A stretch of 64,000 nucleotides of DNA from Conexibacter sp. SYSU D00693 (GTDB lineage: Bacteria; Actinomycetota; Thermoleophilia; Solirubrobacterales; Solirubrobacteraceae). Shown here piece by piece: positions 17,723 to 26,440 of this stretch (its first letter is position 1; each line of letters opens with the position of its first letter). Below the pieces are notes generated by a model, which saw nothing but the letters and a program-made list of their open reading frames with translations, did not search any database and had not been told where the DNA came from. The stretch covers positions 558,001 to 622,000 of the forward strand of contig NZ_CP070950.1 in NCBI RefSeq assembly GCF_017084525.1, written 5' to 3'. Position numbers and translations under genes: made by a program.

Positions 17723-18898
17723 GTGCGAGGGGTGACGCTGACCAGGGGGGACGCGCTTGCGGGCGAGGAGCGCCGCGAGGCGGTCACGGGCGCGCGCTAC
17801 CCGCTGGTGGAGTCGGCCCGCGCGATCGCGGCGCTCATGGTCGTCGCCTACCACGCGGCGAAGACCCAGCCGGCGGGCGGCGGCGGCCAGGAGTACCTCG
17901 AGCACCTCAACGTCGGCGTCACGGTCTTCTTCCTGATCTCGGGCTTCCTGCTCTACCGGCCCTTCGTCGTGGCCCGGCTGCAGGGCCGCGTGGTCGGCAT
18001 CCGGGCCTTCGGCCTGCGCCGCGTCATGCGCATCGTGCCGGGCTACTGGGTGGCCCTGACCGCCGTGGCGATCGCCGGCTCGGGCGGGGCGGCGGTCCGC
18101 GACGACCCGCTGACCTACTACGGCTTCGCCCAGAGCTTCTCGGACACGACGCTGCTGCAGGGGATCGGGCAGGCGTGGACCCTCAGCTCGGAGCTGCTGT
18201 TCTACGCAATCCTCCCGCTCTACGCGATCGCGGTCGCGTTCGGCCGGCGCGGGCCGGTGCGCTGGGGCGTCGAGGTCGCCGGCCTGCTCGCGCTGAGCAT
18301 CGTCGCCTTCGCCTACACCGCGGTCTACGCGCCGCAGGTCACGACGGGGGAGAGCGGCCAGTGGGTGCTGTTCGTCCTGCCGCGCTTCCTCGGGCACTTC
18401 GCGATGGGCATGGCCCTGGCCCTGCTCGTCGTGTGGCTGGGCACGCGCGAGGCTCCGCCTCGGCCGCTGCGCGGGCTGGTGGCGCGGCCGTCGCTCACCT
18501 GGCTGGCGGCCCCGGTGCTCTTCGCGATCGCGGTGGAGGCGGGCCTTCCGCGCGCCACGCGCGACGTCGTCGACGGGCTGTTCGCGGCGGCGGTGCTGTG
18601 GCCGGCGGTCTTCGGCGTCGCCGGCGTCGGCGTCGCCGGCCGCGTGCTGGGCGCCCGGTGGCTGCTCTTCGCCGGGACGGTGAGCTACGGCATCTACCTC
18701 TACCACTTCGCGTTCATCACGCGGGCCGACTCGACGTTGTCGAGCGCCGGCTGGATCGGCCTGTTCGTGGTGGGCGCCGTGGGCGGCACCGTGGCGGGCT
18801 GGCTGAGCTGGCGCTTCGTCGAGCAACCCGCCATCCGCTGGTCGCGCCGGCGCCAGGCCGCGTGGGACGGGCGCCGCGCGCAGCCCGTCACCGCCTGA
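17723..18898 (+). CDS. Acyltransferase 3 family (OafA/YrhL-like)
   Basis: 391 residues, about ten membrane helices. The R-x10-H entry is ESARAIAALMVVAYHAAKT. FFLISGFLLYRPF and RRVMRIVPGYWVAL follow, then TLSSELLFYAILPLYA and GTVSYGIYLYHFAFI near the C-terminus. It transfers an acyl group to a surface glycan from the membrane. GTG 17723 is preferred because GAGGGGG lies about 6 bp upstream; an in-frame GTG at 17690 would add 11 residues. A TAGCCT hexamer overlaps the stop of the preceding gene. It is closest in the window to the AT3 at 12056. Confidence 0.88.
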   Translation: MRGVTLTRGDALAGEERREAVTGARYPLVESARAIAALMVVAYHAAKTQPAGGGGQEYLEHLNVGVTVFFLISGFLLYRPFVVARLQGRVVGIRAFGLRRVMRIVPGYWVALTAVAIAGSGGAAVRDDPLTYYGFAQSFSDTTLLQGIGQAWTLSSELLFYAILPLYAIAVAFGRRGPVRWGVEVAGLLALSIVAFAYTAVYAPQVTTGESGQWVLFVLPRFLGHFAMGMALALLVVWLGTREAPPRPLRGLVARPSLTWLAAPVLFAIAVEAGLPRATRDVVDGLFAAAVLWPAVFGVAGVGVAGRVLGARWLLFAGTVSYGIYLYHFAFITRADSTLSSAGWIGLFVVGAVGGTVAGWLSWRFVEQPAIRWSRRRQAAWDGRRAQPVTA

Positions 18899-18940
18899 CG
18901 ACGCGGCACGCCGATCCACCTGGCAAGCTGCCCGCCCGCA

Positions 18941-19660
18941 ATGGACTCGCCCCCTCCTGTCGCCATCCTGTGCGGCGGCCGCGGCACGCGGCTGCAGGAG
19001 CACACCCGGACGATCCCCAAGCCGCTCGTCGAGATCGGCGGCCACCCCATCGTGTGGCACGTGGTGCAGATCTACGCGCAGCACGGCTTCCGGGACTTCC
19101 TGCTGCTCACGGGCTACCTGGCCGACCAGATGGAGGAGTTCGCGGCGCAGACCCCGTGGCCCGAGGGCGTCACGGTCCGCTGCCTGGACACGGGCCTGGA
19201 CACGCCGACGGGCGGGCGGGTCGCCAAGGCCGCCGAGGAGCTCGGCGGCGGGACGTTCTGCCTGACCTACGCCGACGGCGTCGCCGACCTGGACCTGGGC
19301 GCGCTGCTGGACTTCCACCGCGCCCACGGCGCAGCCGCCACGGTCACCGTCGTGCGGCCCGAGCTGCAGTTCGGCGTCCTGGACCTCGACGGCGACGACA
19401 AGGTCACCGGCTTCCGCGAGAAGCCGCGCTCCGAGCACTGGATCAACGGCGGCTTCTTCGTCTTCGAGCCGCGGGTGCTCGACGTCGTGCACGACGACGT
19501 CGTCCTGGAGCGCGAGCCGCTCGAGCAGCTGGCCGGCGAGGGCGAGCTGCGCGCCTTCAGGCACGGCGGCTTCTGGGACTGCATGGACACCTACAAGGAC
19601 TCGATCCTGCTGAACGACCTGTGGGCGTCGGGAGACGCCCCGTGGAGGACCTGGGCATGA
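18941..19660 (+). CDS. rfbF: Glucose-1-phosphate cytidylyltransferase-like nucleotidyltransferase
   Basis: 239 residues, close to the usual RfbF length. AILCGGRGTRLQEHTRTIPK is the NTP-binding signature with Arg and Lys. KPLVEIGGHPIVWHV and CLTYADGVADLDL follow, the latter the metal Asp in the YxDGV form typical of RfbF. FREKPRSEHWINGGFFVFEP is also RfbF-like. The reaction is CTP + glucose-1-P to CDP-glucose + PPi, cytosolic. It overlaps the SDR dehydratase by 4 bp (ATGA), the usual rfbF-rfbG pairing. dTTP or UTP cannot be excluded from sequence alone. Confidence 0.85.
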   Translation: MDSPPPVAILCGGRGTRLQEHTRTIPKPLVEIGGHPIVWHVVQIYAQHGFRDFLLLTGYLADQMEEFAAQTPWPEGVTVRCLDTGLDTPTGGRVAKAAEELGGGTFCLTYADGVADLDLGALLDFHRAHGAAATVTVVRPELQFGVLDLDGDDKVTGFREKPRSEHWINGGFFVFEPRVLDVVHDDVVLEREPLEQLAGEGELRAFRHGGFWDCMDTYKDSILLNDLWASGDAPWRTWA

Positions 19661-20616
19661 AGCGCGCGTTCGTCACCGGTGCCTACGGCATGCTCGGTGC
19701 GTGGATGGTCAAGGGGCTGCTCGACGACGGCGTCGACGTCGTCGTGCTCAAGCGCGACCGGCGCGCCCGGGCGGCCCTGACCATCGAGGGCACCGAGAGC
19801 CGCTGCCACGTCGTCCACGGCGACCTGCTCGACGCGCCGCTGCTCGAGCGCGTCGTCAACGAGGAGGAGGTCGACACCGTCTTCCACCTCGCGGCGCAGA
19901 CCATCGTCGGCGCGGCCAACCGCTCCCCGGCGTCGACCTTCGACGCCAACATGCGCGGCACGTGGAACCTCATGGAGGCCTGCCGCGACTCGAGCGTCAA
20001 GCGCGTCGTGGTCGCCGCCTCCGACAAGGCCTACGGCCCGCACAAGGACCTCCCGTACCAGGAGGACTACGCGCTGCAGCCGAAGTTCCCCTATGACGTG
20101 TCGAAGGCCGCGACGGACCTGATCTCGCGCTCGTACTGGCACACGTTCGGCCTGCCGGTCGCCACGACGCGCTTTGCCAACATCTACGGCGGCGGCGACC
20201 TCAACCCGTCGCGGCTGATCCCGGAGCTCGTCGACGCGGTGCTCGACGGCCGCCCGCCGATCATCCGCTCCGACGGCTCGCCCGAGCGCGACTTCCTCTA
20301 CGTCACCGACGCGGTGAGCGCGTACCTCGCGATCGCCAAGCTCCTCGACGACCCCAAGGGCGGCGCGCGCGGCGAGGGCTTCAACGCGGGCTCGGGGCGG
20401 CCCTACAGCGTCCGTGAGGTCGTCGAGACGCTCGTGCGCGTCGCGGGCTCCGACGTGCGGCCCGAGTTCCAGGGGGCGGGCGTGCCGGACGGCGAGATCG
20501 ACCGCCAGTGGGTCGACACGGCGAAGATCAAGCGCCTCGCCGGGTGGGAGCCGCAGGTCGACCTCGAGGAGGGCCTGCGCCGCACCCTCGAGTGGTACCG
20601 CGAGCACCGGGGCTAG
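19657..20616 (+). CDS. rfbG: NAD-dependent epimerase/dehydratase, CDP-glucose 4,6-dehydratase-like
   Basis: 319 residues, an extended SDR. FVTGAYGMLGAWMVKGLLDD is the GxxGxxG NAD site. VFHLAAQTIVG, VVVAASDKAYGPH and FPYDVSKAATDL (YxxxK) form the active site. NIYGGGDLNPSRLIPELVDA closely resembles the RfbG GGGD...RLIPE block. After cytidylylation by the upstream RfbF it should give CDP-4-keto-6-deoxyglucose. The usual next enzymes (RfbH-type dehydrase, a ketoreductase) are not in the window, so the final sugar is unknown. The protein is shorter than typical RfbG (about 350-360), so epimerase or another dehydratase remains possible. Confidence 0.75.
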   Translation: MKRAFVTGAYGMLGAWMVKGLLDDGVDVVVLKRDRRARAALTIEGTESRCHVVHGDLLDAPLLERVVNEEEVDTVFHLAAQTIVGAANRSPASTFDANMRGTWNLMEACRDSSVKRVVVAASDKAYGPHKDLPYQEDYALQPKFPYDVSKAATDLISRSYWHTFGLPVATTRFANIYGGGDLNPSRLIPELVDAVLDGRPPIIRSDGSPERDFLYVTDAVSAYLAIAKLLDDPKGGARGEGFNAGSGRPYSVREVVETLVRVAGSDVRPEFQGAGVPDGEIDRQWVDTAKIKRLAGWEPQVDLEEGLRRTLEWYREHRG

Positions 20617-20620
20617 CTGC

Positions 20621-21562
20621 GTGACGGCGCCGCGGGTCTCGGTGGTGGTGCCCTCGCACGACCGCCCCCTGCGCCTGCGCTGGCTGCTCAACGCGCTGGA
20701 GGAGCAGACGCTCCCGCGCGAGGAGTTCGAGGTCCTCGTCGTCCACGACTCGCAGGGCGCGCAGACCGACCTGCTCCTGGCCTCGCACCCGCTGGGGGTG
20801 AGCGCGCAGCGGGTCGCGCCGTCCGGGCCGGCGACGAAGCGCAACGCCGGGTGGCGCGCCGCCCGCGCGCCGCTCGTCGTCTTCACCGACGACGACTGCC
20901 GGCCGGCGCCCGACTGGCTCGAGCGGCTGCTCGCGGTCGCTGACGCCCAGCCGGGCGCGATCGTGCAGGGGCCGGTCGTGGTCGATCCCGACGAGCTCGT
21001 GGTCCTGCACCACGCGCCGTGGGCGCGCTCGCAGGAGGTCACGCCGCCGTCGGCCTACGGGCAGACCGCGAACATCGCCTACCCGCGCGACCTGCTCGGC
21101 CGCACCGGTGGCTTCGACGAGGCGCTGCCGGTCGCGGCGGGGGAGGACACCGACCTGCTCATCCGCGCCAAGGCGCTCGGCGCGCCGCAGATGGCGGCGC
21201 CCGACGCGGTCGTCCTGCACGCGGTCTTCGACCTCGGCCTGGGCGACAAGATGCGCGAGGCGTGGCGCTGGACGCACCTCGCGGAGGTCGTCAAGCGCCA
21301 CCCGCAGCTGCGCGAGCACCTCGTCCTGCGCGTGTTCTGGAAGGTCGACCATCCGCTCATGCTGCTGGCGCTCGCCGGGGTGGTCCTGCGGCGCCCCTGG
21401 CTCATGGCGCCCTGGGCGCTGCGTCGCCTTGGCGCGTACGGGCCCGGCCCGCGGGCGCGAGCACGCGCTGCAACGGAGATTGCAGGCAACGCGGCGGTCG
21501 ACCTTGCGGAGCTCAGTGCCGCCGTGAGAGGGTCTGTGCGCGCGCGCACGCTGTTCCTCTAG
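20621..21562 (+). CDS. Glycosyltransferase family 2
   Basis: 313 residues. PRVSVVVPSHDRPLRLRWLL starts the GT-A fold. EEQTLPREEFEVLVVHDSQG replaces the usual DDGS with HDSQG, then come RNAGWRAARAPLVVFTDDDC (metal site) and GRTGGFDEALPVAAGEDTDL. The C-terminal third has a hydrophobic segment around HPLMLLALAGVVL that may attach it to the membrane. GTG at 20621 is 4 bp after the SDR stop. It resembles the partial GT2 at the window start. Donor is not known; CDP-sugar from the two upstream enzymes is an attractive guess. Confidence 0.87.
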   Translation: MTAPRVSVVVPSHDRPLRLRWLLNALEEQTLPREEFEVLVVHDSQGAQTDLLLASHPLGVSAQRVAPSGPATKRNAGWRAARAPLVVFTDDDCRPAPDWLERLLAVADAQPGAIVQGPVVVDPDELVVLHHAPWARSQEVTPPSAYGQTANIAYPRDLLGRTGGFDEALPVAAGEDTDLLIRAKALGAPQMAAPDAVVLHAVFDLGLGDKMREAWRWTHLAEVVKRHPQLREHLVLRVFWKVDHPLMLLALAGVVLRRPWLMAPWALRRLGAYGPGPRARARAATEIAGNAAVDLAELSAAVRGSVRARTLFL

Positions 21563-21624
21563 GAGCAGGTGCGAGCCGGGGGCCGGCGAAAGGGAGTCAG
21601 ATGCTGGGGCAGGGAGGACGACGC

Positions 21625-23064
21625 ATGCGCGCTTGGGCGCTCGCGGCCGGGACGGCCGCACTGCTGGTGGTGGCCGGGGCCGTGGTGCCCGCGACGGCCT
21701 CCGCGGCCAACTGCGGGCTGCTGCAGATCGTCTGCAACATCGTGCAGCCGCCCTCGTCCTCGACGGAGGCGGCCCCGTCGCCTGCGCCGACCGGTTCGAC
21801 CCGCGCCACGCCCTGCGGAGGCCTGCTGCAGCCGGCCTGCCCCCGGCCGCCGCAGTGCCGCGACGGCGCGGACAACGACGGCGACGGCGTCACTGACCTC
21901 AAGGACCCCGGATGCGCGAACTCCGAGGACCGCGACGAGAGCACCGACCTCGCGCCGGACGCCAACGGGAAGACGACCTCGAACCCCGACGTCGATCCCC
22001 GGCAGTCCGGGCGCCTGTTCGGCTTCAGCTCCACGCTCTCGGCCGAGACGCAGCGCACCGGCATCACGGCCAAGCAGGAGACGGCGCTCATCCGGATGGC
22101 GGGCGGCAACGCCCAGCGGATCGCGCTGCTGTGGCACCAGATCGAGCCCCGCCGCGGGCAGATCGACGTCCACGCGCTCGACTGGCTCGACGACCTGTAC
22201 GCCGACCTGGTCCAGCACGGCATGCGCCCGATCCTGACGGTCGTCGGTGCGCCCGTGTGGGCGTCGGACGACGCGCGCTGCCCGCTCCTGGACTTCTCCT
22301 GCGCCATGCGCGCCAGCCGGGAGGACTCCGGCCGGCCGCCGGCGGACATCGCCGCCTACTCGCGGTTCGTGACGATGCTCGCCAAGCGCTTCCCGTGGGC
22401 GGCCATCGAGACCTGGAACGAGCCCAACATCAAGTCCTTCTGGCGCACCGCGCGGTGGCCCAACCCCGACCGCATGGCGCGGATGCAGTGCGCGGCCTAC
22501 GACGCGATCCACGCCCAAGGCGCCACGGGGCCCGTGCTCGCGCCGGGGCTCAGCGCGGTGGTCGGCAACGGCACCCCAGGCCTGCACGAGCCGTACCTGC
22601 GCTTCGTGCGGGCGCTCCACAAGGCGATGGGTCGCCGGTGCTGGGACGGCCTCGCCGTGCACCTGTACCCGACCTCCGACGTCGTCGGCGCGGGGAGCAG
22701 CACGGCCCGCGGCATGCAGGTGGTGCGCCGCGTCCGGACCGAGGTTGGAGACACGACGCCGATCTGGATCACCGAAGCGGGGGCGTCGACGACGGGCGGG
22801 GTCGGAGGCGACCACGGGGACACCCAGCGCACCGAGACCGAGCAGCGCCGCATGCTCCGGGCCTACGTGAACGAGATGCTGACGACGCCGGACGTCGGGG
22901 CCGTGATGCTGCACAGCCTCCGCGACTCGCCGACCGTGCAGTCGTCGTCCGGCTTCGCGTACGGCTTCGGCGTCCTCAAGGACTTCGCCGGGCCCTACCC
23001 GGCGCCCAAGCCGTCCTACTGCCACTTCGCGAACGTCGCCGGCACGGACTACCCGGGCTGCTGA
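21625..23064 (+). CDS. Secreted clan-A glycoside hydrolase with Asp-rich calcium-type motif
   Basis: 479 residues. MRAWALAAGTAALLVVAGAV leads to PATASAANC, a signal peptide whose AxA site is followed by Cys. A Cys/Pro-rich linker precedes RDGADNDGDGVTDLKDPGC, a DxDxDG calcium-loop motif with paired Cys. The TIM barrel shows AIETWNEPNIKSFW (acid/base Glu), AVHLYPTSDV and IWITEAGAS (nucleophile Glu). AGGGAGG lies 7 bp before ATG 21625; ATG 21601, 8 codons upstream, also has a weaker site. The relation to the hydrolase at 6221 is clear from the shared AVMxHSLRD block. It probably cleaves the locus's own polymer outside the cell. Confidence 0.82.
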   Translation: MRAWALAAGTAALLVVAGAVVPATASAANCGLLQIVCNIVQPPSSSTEAAPSPAPTGSTRATPCGGLLQPACPRPPQCRDGADNDGDGVTDLKDPGCANSEDRDESTDLAPDANGKTTSNPDVDPRQSGRLFGFSSTLSAETQRTGITAKQETALIRMAGGNAQRIALLWHQIEPRRGQIDVHALDWLDDLYADLVQHGMRPILTVVGAPVWASDDARCPLLDFSCAMRASREDSGRPPADIAAYSRFVTMLAKRFPWAAIETWNEPNIKSFWRTARWPNPDRMARMQCAAYDAIHAQGATGPVLAPGLSAVVGNGTPGLHEPYLRFVRALHKAMGRRCWDGLAVHLYPTSDVVGAGSSTARGMQVVRRVRTEVGDTTPIWITEAGASTTGGVGGDHGDTQRTETEQRRMLRAYVNEMLTTPDVGAVMLHSLRDSPTVQSSSGFAYGFGVLKDFAGPYPAPKPSYCHFANVAGTDYPGC

Positions 23065-23104
23065 GCACGCGCGCCGCGGCGCGCTCTGATGGACTGGTGC
23101 GTCG

Positions 23105-23848
23105 ATGACCGACCTCCAGGCCGCCATCGCCGCCAACCCGTCCTGGTACCACTCGATCGAGCTCGCGCCCGGCGTGGTGACCCCCGGGCGCGTCGACCTG
23201 CGCAAGGTCGCCGACAAGATCCTGCCGGCCGACCTCAGCGGCGTCCGCGCGCTGGACGTCGGCACGTTCGACGGGTTCTGGGCCTTCCAGCACGAGCGGC
23301 GCGGCGCGCAGACGGTGGCCATCGACGTCGAGCGCCTCGACGCGGCCGACTGGCCGGCGATCCACCGCGCGCGGCTCATGAAGGCCGCCGAGGAGTTCGA
23401 CGTCGAGCTGGGCCGCGGCTTCGCCATCGCCAAGGAGGCGCTGAGCTCGAAGGTGCAGCGGATCCCGTGCAACGTGCACGACGTGACGCCTGAGCGGATC
23501 GGCGGTCCGGTGGACCGCGCGTTCATCGGCGCGCTGCTGCTGCACCTGCGCGACCCGGTCGGCGCGCTCGAGGCGGTGCGCCGGACGCTCAAGCCCGGCG
23601 GGACGCTCCAGGTCCTCGAGCCGATCGACGTCAAGCTCACCCTGCGCCACCCGCGGGCGCCGTTCGCGGGCTTCCAGGTCCTCACGAGCGAGTTCACCTG
23701 GTGGTACCCCAACCTCGCGGGCCTGCGCGGCTGGCTCACCACCGCCGGGTTCGTCGACGTGCGCGACCGGCACATCACCCGGCCGCCGGGGCACATGGGC
23801 ATGGGCGGCATCACGTACGCCGCCCTCACGTGCACGTCGCCCTCCTGA
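23105..23848 (+). CDS. CmoB-like (DUF1698-type) SAM methyltransferase, paralog 2
   Basis: 247 residues. PSWYHSIELAPGVVTPGRVD, then VRALDVGTFDGFWAFQHERR (motif I), AIDVERLDAADWP, GFAIAKEALSSKVQRI, GALLLHLRDPVGALE and WWYPNLAGLRGWL. The motifs match those of the three other paralogs in the window almost block for block. Its 3' end overlaps the GTG of the GT4 at 23830 by 19 bp, so the two are coupled. A glycan substrate is inferred from that coupling. Confidence 0.8.
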   Translation: MTDLQAAIAANPSWYHSIELAPGVVTPGRVDLRKVADKILPADLSGVRALDVGTFDGFWAFQHERRGAQTVAIDVERLDAADWPAIHRARLMKAAEEFDVELGRGFAIAKEALSSKVQRIPCNVHDVTPERIGGPVDRAFIGALLLHLRDPVGALEAVRRTLKPGGTLQVLEPIDVKLTLRHPRAPFAGFQVLTSEFTWWYPNLAGLRGWLTTAGFVDVRDRHITRPPGHMGMGGITYAALTCTSPS

Positions 23849-24924
23849 ACCCGGTCTTCTGGCCGGAGGTCCGTCGCGGCTCCGAGCGGGTCGCGCGGGA
23901 GCTCGCCGACGGCCTGCTGGCGCGCGGCCACCGCGTCTCGCTCATCACGACGCATCCGTCGCTGCGCCGGACGGTCACCGAGGAGGACGGGCTGGAGGTC
24001 ATCCGCTGCTCGCGCCCGCAGCGCCTCGAGGCGCGGCTCGTGCGCCGGGTCTACGACGACCACCTCACGCACCCGTGGACCGCGCTGCGCGAGCTGCGCC
24101 GCGACCCGCCGGACGTCGCCCACGCCCTGCACGTCACCTCGGGCATCGCCGCCGCCCGCCACCGCCACGCGACGGGGACGCCCGCCGTCCTGTCCTACAT
24201 GGGCATCCCGCACCGCCAGGCCCTCGTGAACCGGCGGCTGCGCCTCGAGCTCACCCAGCGCGCGGTGCGCGGCGCGAGCGCCGTGGTCGCGCTGAGCGAC
24301 CACGCGGCGGGCGCCTTCGAGCGCTGGCTGGGCGTGGATGACGTCCGGACGATCAACCCCGGCGTCGACCTCGAGGCCTTCGCGCCGGACCCGGCGGCCC
24401 GAGCGAGGCAGCCGACCGTCCTGTGCGCCGCGGACCTCGCGGAGCCGCGCAAGCGCGTCGCGCTGCTCGTCGACGCCTTCGCGCTCGTCCGCGAGCAGCT
24501 GCCCGAGGCGCGGCTCGTGCTGTCGCGCCCCAAGCGCGACGTCGCGCTGCCCGACGCGCCCGGCGTCGAGGTGCGCGACCTCGACGAGCGCGCCGCCCTG
24601 GTCCGGGCCAACCAGGAGGCGTGGGTGGCGGCGCTGCCGAGCGTGGGGGAGGCGTTCGGGCTCGTCCTCGCCGAGGCGCTGGCCTGCGGGACGCCGGTCG
24701 TGGCGGCCGACCGCGAGGCACTGCCGGAGGTCGCCGGGGATGAGCGCACGGGCCGGCTGTTCGCGGGCGACGACCCGGGTGCGGTGGCGCGCGCGCTGCT
24801 CGAGGCGCTCGAGCTCGCGCGCGACCCCGCGACCGCCGTGGCGTGCCGCCGGCGCGCGGAGCGGTGGGGCACCGAGCGCTGCGCGGACGCCTACGAGGCG
24901 CTGTACCGCGAGCTGCTGGGGTGA
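23830..24924 (+). CDS. Glycosyltransferase family 4
   Basis: 364 residues. VHVALLNPVFWPEVRRGSER is the acceptor-domain start with RRGSER in place of the glycine loop. TINPGVDLEAF, LCAADLAEPRKRVALLVDAF and SVGEAFGLVLAEALACGTPV (E-x7-E) mark the donor domain. The GTG lies 19 bp inside the preceding methyltransferase, so a methylation/glycosylation pair is likely. Acceptor is unknown. Confidence 0.88.
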   Translation: MHVALLNPVFWPEVRRGSERVARELADGLLARGHRVSLITTHPSLRRTVTEEDGLEVIRCSRPQRLEARLVRRVYDDHLTHPWTALRELRRDPPDVAHALHVTSGIAAARHRHATGTPAVLSYMGIPHRQALVNRRLRLELTQRAVRGASAVVALSDHAAGAFERWLGVDDVRTINPGVDLEAFAPDPAARARQPTVLCAADLAEPRKRVALLVDAFALVREQLPEARLVLSRPKRDVALPDAPGVEVRDLDERAALVRANQEAWVAALPSVGEAFGLVLAEALACGTPVVAADREALPEVAGDERTGRLFAGDDPGAVARALLEALELARDPATAVACRRRAERWGTERCADAYEALYRELLG

Positions 24925-24942
24925 GCGGCCTGCCGCTTCCCG

Positions 24943-24948
24943 TACGAT
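24943..24948 (+). promoter_or_regulatory. -10 element TACGAT for the gene at 24959
   Basis: TACGAT, 10 bp before the ATG. The same CGTACGATCCGCCG string precedes the gene at 42846. Confidence 0.5.
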
Positions 24949-24958
24949 CCGCCGCCGC

Positions 24959-25633
24959 ATGGCCAACCCGCTGACGCGCAACTTCCTGCAGGACCTCATG
25001 GCCCTGGAGGACTTCCCGGACCCCGTCGTCGAGTTCGGCTCGATGCAGGTCGAGGACGAGCAGGAGGGCGACCTGCGCTCGCTCTTCGCCGGCCGCGACT
25101 TCGTCGGCACCGACTTCCGCGAGGGCCCGGGCGTCGACCGGGTCGAGGACCTGCGGGGCCTGACCTTCGGCGACGGGGAGGTCGGCACCGCGATCTGCCT
25201 CGACACGCTCGAGCACTGCGCGGACCCGCCCATGGCCTGCCGGGAGCTGGCGCGCGTCACCGCCGACGGCGGCATCTGCGTCATCTCGAGCGTGATGCTC
25301 TTCGGCATCCACGGCTACCCCAACGACTACTTCCGCTTCACGCCCGAGGGCTTCCGGACGATGCTCGAGCAGGGCTTCGACGACGTCTTCGTCACGTGGT
25401 TCGGCCACGACGGCATCCCGACGTGGGTCTTCGGCGTGGGCGTCAAGGGGCGCAAGCTCGGGCTGAGCGACCGCTCGCAGTTCCCCTCGCTGGTCGAGGA
25501 GCAGCGCAAGTACGACGAGGCGCCGGGCGAGCTGCGCGTCGGCGTCATGCGCCACAAGCCCCTCGAGCTGCTGCGCGACGTGGCGCCCGAGCTCGTGCGC
25601 CTCGGCCGCGAGCGCGTGCGCAAGCTCCGCTAG
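24959..25633 (+). CDS. Methyltransferase-like protein (class I, degenerate)
   Basis: 224 residues. The SAM-site strand is replaced by PVVEFGSMQVEDEQEGDLRS. FVGTDFREGPGVDRVEDL is a motif II-like acidic strand, and GTAICLDTLEHCADPP is the conserved post-II block (DTLEH) of Methyltransf_11. The usual GxGxG is missing, so SAM binding is uncertain. C-terminal basic helices follow. It closes the glycan locus just before yebC and has its own -10 hexamer. Function is not established. Confidence 0.6.
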   Translation: MANPLTRNFLQDLMALEDFPDPVVEFGSMQVEDEQEGDLRSLFAGRDFVGTDFREGPGVDRVEDLRGLTFGDGEVGTAICLDTLEHCADPPMACRELARVTADGGICVISSVMLFGIHGYPNDYFRFTPEGFRTMLEQGFDDVFVTWFGHDGIPTWVFGVGVKGRKLGLSDRSQFPSLVEEQRKYDEAPGELRVGVMRHKPLELLRDVAPELVRLGRERVRKLR

Positions 25634-25658
25634 CCGCCGGCCGCGGCGGGCCGCCGCC

Positions 25659-25664
25659 TAGAAT
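25659..25664 (+). promoter_or_regulatory. -10 element TAGAAT for yebC
   Basis: TAGAAT, 7 bp before the ATG at 25672. It is the closest of the set to a TATAAT-type consensus. Confidence 0.55.
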
Positions 25665-25671
25665 CCCCTCC

Positions 25672-26427
25672 ATGGCCGGTCATTCCAAGTGGGCGGGGAT
25701 CAAGCACAAGAAGGCGATCGTCGACGCCCGTCGCGGCAAGCTCTTCACGAAGCTCGCCCGCGCGATCACCGTCGCCGCGCGCGAGGGCGGCGGCGACCCC
25801 GACACCAACGCGGCGCTCGGCCTGGCCGTCCAGAAGGCCAAGGACGCCTCGATGCCCAAGGACAACATCGAGCGCGCGATCGCCAAGGGCACGGGGGCCG
25901 GCGCGGACGCCGACGCGATGGAGGCCGTCCTCTACGAGGGCTACGCCCCGGGCGGCGTCGCGCTGCTCATCGAGGCGATGACCGACAACCGCAACCGCAC
26001 CGGCGCCGACGTCCGCCACCTGCTCTCCAAGCACGGCGGCTCGCTCGGCGAGCCCGGCTCGGTCGCCTACAACTTCGACAAGCGCGGCGTCATCGTCGTC
26101 GACGGCGAGCGCTACGACGAGGACGACCTCATGGTCGCCATCGAGGCCGGCGCCGAGGACATCGCGGTCGACGAGGACGTCTTCGAGATCACCACGTCGC
26201 CCGGCGACCTCATGACGGTGCGCAAGGCGCTCGAGGAGGCCGACGTCGAGATCCAGTCGGCCGAGGTCAGCCAGGTCCCGAAGGCCACCGTCCCGCTCGA
26301 CGAGGACGCGGCGACGAAGGTCATGCGGCTGATCGACGCGCTCGAGGACAACGACGACGTCGACACCGTCCACGCGAACTTCGACGTCCCGGCGGACGTC
26401 ATGGAGCGCGTGGCCGCTGCGGGCTAG
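25672..26427 (+). CDS. yebC: YebC/PmpR family protein
   Basis: 251 residues, full family length. MAGHSKWAGIKHKKAIVDAR is the hallmark N-terminus. NAALGLAVQKAKDASMPKDN, YEGYAPGGVALLIEAMTDNR and the acidic C-terminal third follow. YebC proteins are cytosolic; members act as transcription regulators (PmpR) and, as shown for YebC2-type members, relieve ribosome stalling at proline runs. In actinobacteria yebC usually sits directly before ruvC. Here four genes separate them. The start is fixed by the MAGHSKW motif. Confidence 0.96.
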   Translation: MAGHSKWAGIKHKKAIVDARRGKLFTKLARAITVAAREGGGDPDTNAALGLAVQKAKDASMPKDNIERAIAKGTGAGADADAMEAVLYEGYAPGGVALLIEAMTDNRNRTGADVRHLLSKHGGSLGEPGSVAYNFDKRGVIVVDGERYDEDDLMVAIEAGAEDIAVDEDVFEITTSPGDLMTVRKALEEADVEIQSAEVSQVPKATVPLDEDAATKVMRLIDALEDNDDVDTVHANFDVPADVMERVAAAG

Positions 26428-26440
26428 TCTCCCCGCCGTC

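Noticed and set aside
16648-20616. 1322-residue frame covering several glycan genes
   Set aside because: Only the last 319 residues (from 19657) form a real SDR; the rest is shadow of the MBL, acyltransferase and rfbF genes.
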